From positions 1 through 14,153 of the forward strand of contig JADHRO010000029.1 in the NCBI GenBank assembly GCA_016777395.1: DNA of 14,153 bases, in the 5' to 3' direction. Of this stretch, positions 1-6,906 are shown in pieces (the stretch's first letter is position 1; every line of letters begins with the position of its first letter). This stretch comes from Chitinophagales bacterium. Its GTDB lineage: Bacteria; Bacteroidota; Bacteroidia; Chitinophagales; UBA8649. The notes beneath the pieces were generated by a model that worked only from the letters and a program-made list of their open reading frames with translations, was not told the DNA's origin and did not search any database. Made by a program: the position numbers and the translations under genes.

Positions 1-2
1 AT

Positions 3-158
3 TTGATCAACGCCAAAGCAAAACAACTGGATGATGGAGCAATAGCTTATGACCTAGGTAAGCTAATTGTTGAGGCCTATTTGGAAAACGAGGATTTAAT
101 GACTCCATTAAAAGTAAATGAGGTTATAAAAATGGAAGTTAAAACCTTGTTCATCTAG
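3..158 (+). CDS. 3' end of an unrecognised gene (partial)
   Basis: An open frame enters from the left edge and ends at TAG 156-158, leaving 51 C-terminal residues. The tail is soluble-looking, has no membrane segment, and contains the stretch DDGAIAYDLGKLIVEAYLEN. I do not recognise the family from this piece. The frame is judged real because it is open from the window start and because its stop codon shares one base with the GTG start of the next gene, which suggests an operon with translational coupling. Product unknown. Confidence 0.65.
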   Translation: MINAKAKQLDDGAIAYDLGKLIVEAYLENEDLMTPLKVNEVIKMEVKTLFI

Positions 159-898
159 TGCGAAATATCTTCGTTTATATCTCTCTAAGTTTTTCATTGA
201 TAAGCTGCAATCGCTCCTTCATATTTTATGATGTAGAAGGTAAACAACAAAAATTTACAGCAGAATACCTTGAGCAAGACCATTCGATTGAAAATAAAAT
301 AACCCCTTATCGAACGCAGTTAGAAGAATCGATGAGCGAGTTAGTTGTCACAGCCAGCGCTGACCTACCTAAAGCCAAACCCTCTTCACCGTTAGGAAAT
401 TTATTGGCAGATGCCACCAAAAAAATGGCAGCTACCTTATTGGCGCGAAACATCGATGTAGGAATAATGAATTATGGGGGAATTAGAGTGCCGAGTATCA
501 GTGAAGGGGCAGTGACACTTGGAAATGTTTATGAGTTAATGCCCTTTGACAATTATTTAGTAGTCATCAATCTAAGCGGATACCAATTGACTGAAGTTTG
601 CCATGCAATTGCTGCCGGTGGTGGCTGGCCCGTATCTGGTTTAAAATTTAAGATAACGAATGGCCTTCCTTATCAAATAGTTATTAATGATACGCCCCTA
701 GATTTTGAACAACAATATAGTGTGGCAATATCAGACTATCTAGCCAATGGAGGAGATCATTTAGACATGTTAAGAGGTTTGCCCCAAATCAACACCAACA
801 CCCTATTAAGGGATGCATTTTTGGCTTACTTCAGGCAAATTCAAGATAATGGCGAGGCTTTACAATTAAATAATGAAATGCGTATTAGTAATGAATAG
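158..898 (+). CDS. Lipoprotein with 5'-nucleotidase C-terminal domain only
   Basis: A 246-residue protein starting at GTG 158. The N-terminus is a short lipoprotein signal ending in the lipobox LISC, with Cys17 as the predicted lipidated residue. The rest matches the C-terminal nucleotide-binding domain of UshA-type 5'-nucleotidases: LGNLLADAT (79-87), NYGGIR (105-110), LMPFDNYL (127-134) and SDYLANGGD (192-200). In UshA this domain binds the base and moves the substrate to the metal site in the N-terminal domain. No metallophosphoesterase motifs are present here, so the protein should not be catalytic alone. The next gene, overlapping by 8 nt from its preferred start, encodes the missing catalytic half. 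I infer that the two form one nucleotidase at the cell envelope. Confidence 0.88.
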   Translation: MRNIFVYISLSFSLISCNRSFIFYDVEGKQQKFTAEYLEQDHSIENKITPYRTQLEESMSELVVTASADLPKAKPSSPLGNLLADATKKMAATLLARNIDVGIMNYGGIRVPSISEGAVTLGNVYELMPFDNYLVVINLSGYQLTEVCHAIAAGGGWPVSGLKFKITNGLPYQIVINDTPLDFEQQYSVAISDYLANGGDHLDMLRGLPQINTNTLLRDAFLAYFRQIQDNGEALQLNNEMRISNE

Positions 899-1829
899 AA
901 GGGGCTTTATAAAAAAAATAGGTCTTGCAGGAATCGCATTAGGCGCCTCCAGTTTACCCTTGGAATTATTGGCTGGAAAGCGGCATGAGGATTTTATCAA
1001 ATTGACCATTCTGCATACTAATGATACGCATAGCAGAATAGACCCTTTCCCAGCTGGAAGTAAATATGAAGGATTAGGTGGAATGGCAAAACGAGCACAT
1101 TTAATTAAAAAGATTAGAGAAGATAACCAACATGTTCTGTTATTGGATGCAGGAGATACTTTCCAGGGAACCCCTTACTTCAATATGTATGGGGGTGAAT
1201 TAGAATTTAAACTCATGAGCGAAATGGGCTATGATGCGACCACTTTGGGGAATCACGACTTTGATGCAGGAGTAGATGGCTTGATTAGGCAGCTTCCCCA
1301 TGCTAATTTTCCTTTTTTAAACACCAACTATAATTTTGAAGATTCGCCTTTGAAGGAGCACATTAAGCCTTATAAAATCTTTTATAAAGGAGCTGCCAAA
1401 ATCGGCGTTTTTGGAGTGGGAATAGAGCTAAGTGGTTTGGTGCCTGATAAACTGTTTGGAAATATTCGATATGAAGATCCCATTCGAAACGTCAATAAAA
1501 CTGCAAGCTTACTCAAAAATGATTTGAACTGTGATTTTATTATCTGTTTATCTCACCTTGGCTTAAAATATGAAAGCAAAAAGATTTCTGACTTAATTTT
1601 AGCCCAAAGTACTGAAAATGTTGATATCATCATTGGCGGACATACACATACCTTCCTTGATAAACCCATGATTGTTAATAACTTGGCAGGCACGCCTGTA
1701 GTAATAAATCAGGTCGGGTGGGCCGGCATTAATTTGGGAAGACTTGATGTCACCTTGGTCTGTGAAAAAATAAAATTAAGCAAAAAATACCCCCCTGCTA
1801 TTTTTTCGAGAAAAACAATAGTAAAATAA
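891..1829 (+). CDS. Tat-exported metallophosphoesterase, catalytic half of a 5'-nucleotidase
   Basis: A 312-residue protein from ATG 891. It starts MNRRGFIKK, a twin-arginine signal, followed by a hydrophobic stretch to about residue 29. An in-frame ATG at 873 would add six residues and push the twin-arginine motif inward, so 891 is preferred. The calcineurin-like motifs follow in order: NDTH (44-47), LDAGD (85-89), GNHDFD (120-125), SHLG (221-224) and GGHTHT (249-254). These supply the Asp, Asn and His ligands of a two-metal phosphatase site. The protein ends near residue 312, without the nucleotide-binding C-terminal domain that UshA-like enzymes carry; that domain is encoded just upstream. 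Likely role: dephosphorylation of nucleotides outside the cytoplasm for nucleoside or phosphate salvage. Substrate not proven. Confidence 0.88.
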   Translation: MNRRGFIKKIGLAGIALGASSLPLELLAGKRHEDFIKLTILHTNDTHSRIDPFPAGSKYEGLGGMAKRAHLIKKIREDNQHVLLLDAGDTFQGTPYFNMYGGELEFKLMSEMGYDATTLGNHDFDAGVDGLIRQLPHANFPFLNTNYNFEDSPLKEHIKPYKIFYKGAAKIGVFGVGIELSGLVPDKLFGNIRYEDPIRNVNKTASLLKNDLNCDFIICLSHLGLKYESKKISDLILAQSTENVDIIIGGHTHTFLDKPMIVNNLAGTPVVINQVGWAGINLGRLDVTLVCEKIKLSKKYPPAIFSRKTIVK

Positions 1830-1908
1830 GTTTTTTTTAAACAATTTTTTTGCACTTTTGCATAACTTATTTGATTTGTTAATAAATAACTAACCCGTAA
1901 CCCAACTC

Positions 1909-3342
1909 ATGACAATAACTCACGACTCTGTATGGCGAAATGCGCTCAAGATTATTCAGGACAATGTTAGTATACAAAGCTATAAAACCTGGTTTGAGCC
2001 AATTGTCCCCGTAGGGTTAACGGAAAAAGTAATTACTATTCAGGTTCCAAGTCAATTCTTCTACGAGTGGCTTGAAGAACATTATGTGACTTTGCTAAGA
2101 AAAACTATTCAAAGGGAACTGGGAGAGGATGCGCGATTAGAATACAGAATTGTAATTGAAAACAGTAACACCAATTCTGGACCCTACACTATTGAATACC
2201 CTAATTACAATACAGGAAACTCGGAAAATCAAGAATCAACAATTCCTATGGTTATAGGAAAAAACATAAAAAATCCATTCATTATTCCAGGTTTAAAAAA
2301 GGTGAACATTGATTCTCAGTTAAACCGCAACTACAATTTCGATAATTTTATTGAAGGTGACTGTAACCGTCTAGCTAGATCTGCTGGTTATGCTGTGGCT
2401 CAAAAGCCCGCAGGAACAGCATTCAACCCTTTAGTAATTTGGGGTGGAGTTGGATTGGGAAAAACACACCTAGCACAAGCAGTTGGTAATGAAATTAAGA
2501 AAAAGATGCCGAACAAGACGGTGCTTTACGTTTCTTCTGAAAAATTCACCAATCAGTTCATTGATGCCTTAAAGAACAATGCAGTCAATGATTTTGTGCA
2601 CTTTTATCAACTAATAGATGTATTAATTTGTGATGACATTCAGTTCTTTGCGAATAAACAAAAGACCCAAGATATTTTCTTCCATATTTTTAATCACTTG
2701 CATCAAAGTGGCAAGCAATTAGTCTTAACATCTGACCGCCCTCCAAGAGATTTAGAAGGAATGGAAGAGCGTTTATTGTCCCGATTCAAATGGGGATTAA
2801 GTGCGGATGTTCAAATTCCAGATTTCGAAACTCGAATTGCAATACTTGAAAAGAAAATGTATTCAGATGGGATTGAGCTTCCAAGAGAAGTGGTTGAGTT
2901 TGTTGCTTACAACATTAACACCAATATTCGTGAGTTGGAAGGAGCCCTGATCTCACTTCTTGCGCAATCATCATTGAATAAAAAAGAAATTGATTTAGAC
3001 TTAGCTAAAAAAATCATCAAGAACTTTGTGAAGAGTGTAAGTCGAGAAGTTTCTATTGACTACATTCAAAAAACAGTGTGCGAATATTTCGATATAAGCA
3101 TAGAAAAATTAAAAGAGAAAACAAGAAAACGATCAATCGTACAGGCAAGACAATTATCGATGTACCTAGCTAAAAATTATACTAAAAACTCATTAAAAGT
3201 TATTGGTAAGCATTTTGGAGGCAGGGATCACAGTACCGTTATTCACTCTTGTCAGGCTGTGCAAAATCTACTGGATACCGATCCGGAATTCAAGGACAAT
3301 GTTGATGACATCCAGAAGAAAATTCAAATGAATATAGGTTAA
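1909..3342 (+). CDS. dnaA: Chromosomal replication initiator DnaA
   Basis: A 477-residue DnaA of normal length. Domain I (about 1-85) begins with the typical W..AL..I....S..SY.TWF pattern. Domain II is a short Asn/Ser-rich linker (about 86-135). The AAA+ domain carries Walker A GGVGLGKT (179-186), Walker B LICDD (239-243), sensor 1 LTSDRPP (273-279), the RLLSRF arginine-finger region (288-293) and sensor 2 NIRELEGAL (339-347). Domain IV ends with the DnaA-box-binding signature GGRDHSTV (437-444). It melts oriC and loads helicase in an ATP-dependent way. The 79-bp upstream gap is very AT-rich and has a weak -7-like CACTTTTG at 1853-1860. I saw no cluster of TTATNCACA boxes there, so oriC is not placed here. 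Confidence 0.98.
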   Translation: MTITHDSVWRNALKIIQDNVSIQSYKTWFEPIVPVGLTEKVITIQVPSQFFYEWLEEHYVTLLRKTIQRELGEDARLEYRIVIENSNTNSGPYTIEYPNYNTGNSENQESTIPMVIGKNIKNPFIIPGLKKVNIDSQLNRNYNFDNFIEGDCNRLARSAGYAVAQKPAGTAFNPLVIWGGVGLGKTHLAQAVGNEIKKKMPNKTVLYVSSEKFTNQFIDALKNNAVNDFVHFYQLIDVLICDDIQFFANKQKTQDIFFHIFNHLHQSGKQLVLTSDRPPRDLEGMEERLLSRFKWGLSADVQIPDFETRIAILEKKMYSDGIELPREVVEFVAYNINTNIRELEGALISLLAQSSLNKKEIDLDLAKKIIKNFVKSVSREVSIDYIQKTVCEYFDISIEKLKEKTRKRSIVQARQLSMYLAKNYTKNSLKVIGKHFGGRDHSTVIHSCQAVQNLLDTDPEFKDNVDDIQKKIQMNIG

Positions 3343-3351
3343 AAAAAGCTT

Positions 3352-3380
3352 TTGTATTTTCAAAATTTACATTAACTTTG
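3352..3380 (+). promoter_or_regulatory. Bacteroidota-type promoter of tRNA-Ser
   Basis: TTG at 3352-3354 (within TTTG) and TAACTTTG at 3373-3380 are separated by 18 nt. This fits the known primary sigma factor consensus of Bacteroidota (-33 TTG, -7 TAnnTTTG). It lies 19 nt before the tRNA-Ser gene and just after the dnaA stop, so the tRNA is probably transcribed independently of dnaA. Confidence 0.75.
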
Positions 3381-3399
3381 CCGTCCGTTCTTAACAAAT

Positions 3400-3490
3400 G
3401 GAGAGGTGCCTGAGTGGCCGAAAGGACTTGTTTGCTAAATAAGCGTACCTCAAAAGGGTACCCAGGGTTCGAATCCCTGTCTCTCCGCCA
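3400..3490 (+). tRNA. tRNA-Ser(GCU)
   Basis: Acceptor stem GGAGAGG (3400-3406) pairs with TCTCTCC (3480-3486), followed by discriminator G and an encoded CCA (3488-3490). The anticodon loop TTGCTAA has anticodon GCT at 3434-3436 between stems CTTGT and ATAAG. A long variable arm (GTACCTC...GGGTAC) and T loop TTCGAAT confirm a class II serine tRNA. It decodes AGU and AGC. The 82 nt to the next tRNA hold no recognisable gene or terminator, so both tRNAs may come from one transcript. Confidence 0.97.
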
Positions 3491-3572
3491 CCTTGTAAAA
3501 GGAATATTATATGCGCTTTCTTATTGGTGCAAAATCTTTAGCAGATTAAAACAATTCGAACAAAAATAAAAT

Positions 3573-3647
3573 AGGGGTGTAGCGCAGCCCGGTTAGCGCA
3601 CCTGGTTTGGGACCAGGGGGTCGAAAGTTCGAATCTTTTCACCCCTA
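3573..3647 (+). tRNA. tRNA-Pro(UGG)
   Basis: Acceptor stem AGGGGTG (3573-3579) pairs fully with CACCCCT (3640-3646), then discriminator A3647. The anticodon stem CCTGG/CCAGG encloses the loop TTTGGGA, with anticodon TGG at 3608-3610. The T arm is weak (GAAAG/CTTTT) around TTCGAAT. CCA is not encoded (CTT follows), unlike the neighbouring tRNA-Ser, so it must be added after transcription. The last 16 nt of the gene are the start of a downstream tandem repeat. Confidence 0.95.
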
Positions 3648-3654
3648 CTTTTAG

Positions 3655-3687
3655 AAAGCCTGTCACGTAAGTGATGGGCTTTTTTTT
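3655..3687 (+). terminator. Intrinsic terminator of the tRNA-Pro transcript (repeat copy 1)
   Basis: The 12-bp stem AAAGCCTGTCAC/GTGATGGGCTTT contains two G-U pairs and closes on a GTAA tetraloop (GNRA class). It is followed directly by a T-run. It lies 8 nt after the mature tRNA-Pro end. Confidence 0.9.
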
Positions 3688-3827
3688 ATTTACTAATCGT
3701 GCGAAATTTATTTCAGCTAAGAGGTGTAAATATAAAAAGGTCAGCTACGACTACAGGAGTAGCAGAGTTTTCAAAGTAGCCCCTCCGCCCACTTAAAGAT
3801 ATGCAATCTTTTCACCCCTACTTTTAG

Positions 3828-3860
3828 AAAGCCTGTCACGTAAGTGATGGGCTTTTTTTT
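3828..3860 (+). terminator. Second copy of the same terminator (repeat copy 2)
   Basis: This is identical to the hairpin and T-run at 3655-3687, displaced by exactly 173 bp. It is a passive result of the tandem duplication, or a backup stop for read-through from the tRNA transcript. Confidence 0.85.
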
Positions 3861-4014
3861 ATTTACTAATCGTGCGAAATTTATTTTAGCTAAGAGGTGT
3901 AAATATAAAAAGGTCAGCTACGACTACAGGAGTAGCAGAGTTTTCAAAGTAGCCCCTCCGCCCACTTAAAGATATGCAATCTTTTCACCCCTACTTTTAC
4001 AAGCTCATTATTCT

Positions 4015-4057
4015 CAATAAAAAAGCCCAAACTAATGAACGCATCAGTTTGGGCTTT
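4015..4057 (-). terminator. Terminator of the methyltransferase gene
   Basis: A perfect 12-bp stem, AAAGCCCAAACT (4022-4033) with AGTTTGGGCTTT (4046-4057), has a 12-nt loop. Read on the - strand it is followed by TTTTTTATTG, giving the U-run. It starts 18 nt beyond the stop codon of the gene ending at 4076, so it is assigned to that gene. It also separates this gene from the converging tRNA transcript. Confidence 0.88.
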
Positions 4058-4075
4058 AGAATTAACTCTTGGTTT

Positions 4076-5314
4076 CTACTTAACCATCGTCTTAATTTTC
4101 TTTGTTTTATATTCCTCCATCACCCTGTCTGTAGTTTCATCCGAAGAAACAGAAGATGAATTTTGAAACTTAGCATTTGCACCAAGCGCTAATCTTCCGA
4201 TATATCTCTTTCTTGGTACTTTATTGATGTTCTTATGGCAAATAATTTGATAAGCAGAAGAACCTCCAATTTCAGCTATTCTAACAGACCAAGCCAAAAA
4301 TATTTGATACATTCTAAATTGTTTTTCTCCATATTTAGCAATCACCAAATCTTTATTGCTCAACCAATTCTCATACCAGGCAGCAATAGTTTTATGGTAA
4401 TGGATTCCTACATTTTCTACTGTTTGGATTTCAAACCCAGCTTTTTCAATTTTTCTCAAATCCCAACTTACCGGCATACTTGCATCTGCCCCAGGAAATA
4501 TATATTCATTCATAAACAACCCCCATACTATTGTTTCCTGATCAGGACCCCAAAGCAAAGATTTTCTTTCTCTTAGAGCTGCAATCTGAAGATAAAATAT
4601 ACCATCATCCTCAAGCATATCATAAATCTGCTCCATAAAGGTTTGGAAGTACTTTACACCTACGTGTTCAGCCATTTCTAGGCAAGAAATTTTATCATAT
4701 TTCTTTTTAGGAATATCCCGATAATCCATTAATAGGATTCTTGCTTGATCCTCCGTACCGTTTTCCTTGATTAATTTATTCCCCCACTCTGCCCCTGCTG
4801 GAGCAATGGTTACGCCAGTAGCATCCATGTCATAATTTTTTGCCATGTGGGCTACTAGGGTGCCCCATCCACAACCAATATCCAAAAGGGACTCCCCTTT
4901 CTTCAATTGCATTTTTTGCGCTACCAAGTCCAGCTTGTTATCTTGAGCTTGCTCTAAGGTTTCATCTTCAGTTTTATAATACCCTGAAGTATAAACCATT
5001 CTTGGACCCAAAAACCATCTAAAAATATCATTTTGATCATCGTAATGACTTTTAATAGTAGCCTCATCCATTTTTTGAGAATGACTCATGATTTCTGGAA
5101 GAAACTCTGTAATGAAAAATTTGTAATGGTGACCTACAAAGCCAAACTTACAAACCTCTTTAATATTGGCAATGAAATCCCTTATATCGCCGACCATATC
5201 GATGTCTTCATTTAAATAGTCTTCGACCCAGTGACCTGCTTCCACTTTGTCTTTGGCATATCTCTTTGCCAACTTTGAATTTTTTACTTTAACGTAATCT
5301 GAAATCTTAGCCAT
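4076..5314 (-). CDS. Cyclopropane-fatty-acid-synthase-type methyltransferase, like sphingolipid C9-methyltransferase
   Basis: A 412-residue SAM-dependent methyltransferase of the CFA synthase family. Visible family motifs are HYDDQNDIF (90-98), YTSGYYK (108-114), LEQAQ.NKLDL (120-130), the SAM-binding LDIGCGWGTL (144-153), EMAEHVG (213-219), YIFPGADASMP (271-281) and ENVGIHYHKTIAAWYENW (300-317). The family adds a methylene or methyl group to a C=C bond in a lipid chain. The pieces WGLFMNEYIFPGADAS, ENVGIHY and WYENWLSNKD closely recall fungal sphingolipid C9-methyltransferases more than E. coli Cfa, from my memory of those families. Bacteroidota make sphingolipids, so such a substrate is plausible but not shown. 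There is no signal peptide or membrane segment, and the charged tail (about 385-412) looks flexible. The gene appears monocistronic. Confidence 0.85.
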   Translation of the reverse strand: MAKISDYVKVKNSKLAKRYAKDKVEAGHWVEDYLNEDIDMVGDIRDFIANIKEVCKFGFVGHHYKFFITEFLPEIMSHSQKMDEATIKSHYDDQNDIFRWFLGPRMVYTSGYYKTEDETLEQAQDNKLDLVAQKMQLKKGESLLDIGCGWGTLVAHMAKNYDMDATGVTIAPAGAEWGNKLIKENGTEDQARILLMDYRDIPKKKYDKISCLEMAEHVGVKYFQTFMEQIYDMLEDDGIFYLQIAALRERKSLLWGPDQETIVWGLFMNEYIFPGADASMPVSWDLRKIEKAGFEIQTVENVGIHYHKTIAAWYENWLSNKDLVIAKYGEKQFRMYQIFLAWSVRIAEIGGSSAYQIICHKNINKVPRKRYIGRLALGANAKFQNSSSVSSDETTDRVMEEYKTKKIKTMVK

Positions 5315-5628
5315 AAGTTGTTATTGAAGTTGTTTTGGAGAAGAAGTAAAACTTTTCCCTGAAAAATTAGATTTTATAAATACGAAATTAATTTATTTTA
5401 CATCCAATAAACTTTTCACCTCTGCGTAAATATACAACTTTCGTTTACTTGCACTAATTTATCTGAAAAGTATTAAGCGCAGCTAAAACATTCCATTACC
5501 TTTATCATGAAAACATAAGCTTGATTGGATAGCATTGCAAAGTGGAAACTTTAGAATTACTTCCAAAGTTATTTGTGCCCGCTTAAATCCTTAAGCTTCT
5601 CTATTTTTGAACGAGCGTGGTTCAGCCC
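5315..5628. other. Intergenic region, 314 bp, no gene found
   Basis: The region is AT-rich and lies between two leftward genes. The only candidate promoter for the methyltransferase is a weak -7-like TATATTTA on the - strand (5427-5434) without a clear -33 TTG. Two small inverted repeats are present: GCTTAAATCCTTAAGC (5581-5596, 6-bp stem) and AACTTT/AAAGTT around 5548-5571. The first lies just beyond the transporter stop codon but lacks a U-run on the - strand, so it is not called a terminator. No open frame of useful length is seen. Confidence 0.5.
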
Positions 5629-6642
5629 TTAACTCCAAAACCCTTTTCGGCCAAGATACTTACCCAAATAGACTAAGCCTAACATTATGGGTACTTCCCA
5701 AAACAAACCCATAGTTGTGCCAAGAGCTGCTTGAGAATTTAATCCATATAATCCTATGGCTGTGGCAATAGCGATTTCAAAATGACTTGAAGAACCAATA
5801 ATTACGGATATAATAGCCTCTTTATACTTTAACTTAAGTACTTTGGTAATCATAATATTCAAGCCTACAATTATAAAAAATCCCAATAATAATGGGATTG
5901 ACACAAGCCCCATTTCCTTTGGATTTTGAAGTAGAACATCTCCATTGAGTGCAAACAAAACAATCAATGTAGTTAATAAAGCAACAATAGAAACTTTCCC
6001 AACTGCAGGTCTGTAGGTGTTTTCAAACCACTCTTTACCCCTTCTTTTGGTGATTGCTTTTTTTGAAATCAAGCCAGCTACCAACGGTATTCCTATAAAC
6101 ACCAAGACCGAAATGAAGAGCTCCCATCTATCAATTGTAATTCCTTGAATCCCAGTTAACAGCACAACAACTGGCGCATAAAGAAACATTATGGTTACTG
6201 TATTTAAACTGGTAGTAATCACATTTTGCTCTTGATTGCCTTTGACCAAATCACCCCAAACAATTACCATTGCAGTACACGGGCTTGCACCCAATAGAAT
6301 TAATGCTACGATGAGCTGGTCGTGACCTTCAAGAAAGTAATGTGCTAAAATAACCGTTACGATTGGAGCAATTATCCAATTTGAAAACAAGGTTATAAGA
6401 ATTGGTTTGGGTGCTTTAGTCAGTTTTTTAACTTCCTTCAATTGAAAGTTGAGTAAGGCTGGATACATCATTAAGAAAAGACAAATCCCAATTGGGATAG
6501 AAACTTCACCAACTTTCCATTCATTAAGTCCTTGACTAATTGTAGGAAAAAATTGAGATAACATAATTCCTAAGATCATACATATGAAGACCCAAAGCGT
6601 CAAATATTTCTCAAAAAACCCAATACTACTTTCCTTTTCCAT
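5629..6642 (-). CDS. acr3: ACR3-family arsenite exporter
   Basis: A 337-residue membrane protein with about ten hydrophobic segments, the usual size and layout of ACR3 (bile/arsenite/riboflavin transporter superfamily). The segment GASPCTAMVIVWGDLVKG (118-135) carries the conserved Cys122 of transmembrane helix 4. GSSSHFEIAIATAIGLYG (283-300) and WEVPIML (315-321), with Glu316, match the second half of the transport core. ACR3 exports arsenite, and sometimes antimonite, using the membrane potential or proton gradient. Neither arsR nor arsC lies beside it; the flanking genes are lipid and isoprenoid enzymes. A related superfamily member with another anion or organic substrate cannot be excluded. 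The upstream 264 bp (6643-6906) hold an imperfect palindrome that could be an operator. Confidence 0.85.
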   Translation of the reverse strand: MEKESSIGFFEKYLTLWVFICMILGIMLSQFFPTISQGLNEWKVGEVSIPIGICLFLMMYPALLNFQLKEVKKLTKAPKPILITLFSNWIIAPIVTVILAHYFLEGHDQLIVALILLGASPCTAMVIVWGDLVKGNQEQNVITTSLNTVTIMFLYAPVVVLLTGIQGITIDRWELFISVLVFIGIPLVAGLISKKAITKRRGKEWFENTYRPAVGKVSIVALLTTLIVLFALNGDVLLQNPKEMGLVSIPLLLGFFIIVGLNIMITKVLKLKYKEAIISVIIGSSSHFEIAIATAIGLYGLNSQAALGTTMGLFWEVPIMLGLVYLGKYLGRKGFWS

Positions 6643-6788
6643 TGTCCTTTTTAGATGATAACTAAAGTAAAATTTACACTAAATTTTGCTCGATTCATTT
6701 TGCAAAGCGAAAATACAAAGTCCCCCCGACTAATGAGAAAATTTGGTTTAATAAATTGAGTAATCAATGAAGAATTTATTCTGATAAG

Positions 6789-6806
6789 AGGACGAACATT
6801 TGTCCT
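6789..6806. repeat. Imperfect 18-bp palindrome upstream of acr3
   Basis: AGGACGAACATTTGTCCT pairs at 7 of its 9 symmetric positions. It lies about 147 bp upstream of the acr3 start and about 100 bp beyond the idi stop. No U-run follows on either strand, so it is more like a protein-binding dyad than a terminator. Its function is unknown. The rest of 6643-6906 shows no gene. Confidence 0.35.
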
Positions 6807-6906
6807 TAATAAAGACAAGATGAACTATGTTTGTATTTATCGCCAAGCATCATAAGTATGCAAGCAATACCACCCTTCAAATTAAAGAAAATGCGTGATG
6901 CAATTA

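Larger units (their letters stand above)
3632..3999 (+). repeat. 173-bp tandem repeat anchored on the tRNA-Pro 3' end (2.1 copies)
   Basis: Copy 1 spans 3632-3804 and copy 2 spans 3805-3977, with a constant period of 173. I see one difference, C3714 versus T3887. A third copy is cut after 22 nt (3978-3999). The unit begins with the end of the tRNA-Pro gene (half T arm plus 3' acceptor strand, ending CACCCCTA) and CTTTTA. It continues through an intrinsic terminator, an AT-rich stretch and a GC-richer segment with the inverted repeat GCTAC...GTAGC. The arrangement resembles direct repeats made when something integrates into or duplicates from a tRNA end. However, the unit has no gene and no integrase is in the window. 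A simple unequal-crossover duplication is equally possible. Confidence 0.95.

Noticed and set aside
873..890. Earlier ATG start for the metallophosphoesterase
   Set aside because: Starting at 873 adds MKCVLV before the twin-arginine motif. The 891 start gives a standard Tat signal and a short overlap with the preceding gene.
158..1829. Frameshifted single ushA pseudogene
   Set aside because: The domains are in reversed order, and each has its own start and its own distinct export signal. These are two designed genes, not one broken gene.
1830..1908. Origin of replication next to dnaA
   Set aside because: The gap is AT-rich, but I saw no cluster of TTATNCACA-type boxes. Bacteroidota origins need not lie beside dnaA.
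3632..3999. CRISPR-like array
   Set aside because: The repeated unit is 173 bp, back to back with no variable spacers, and no cas gene is present.
3974..4159. A + strand open frame of 61 codons spanning the end of the tandem repeat
   Set aside because: It starts in repeat DNA, crosses the terminator hairpin, and runs antisense into the 3' end of the methyltransferase gene. Its composition is not protein-like.
5581..5596. GCTTAAATCCTTAAGC hairpin as the acr3 terminator
   Set aside because: The stem is only 6 bp and AT-rich, and no U-run follows on the - strand.
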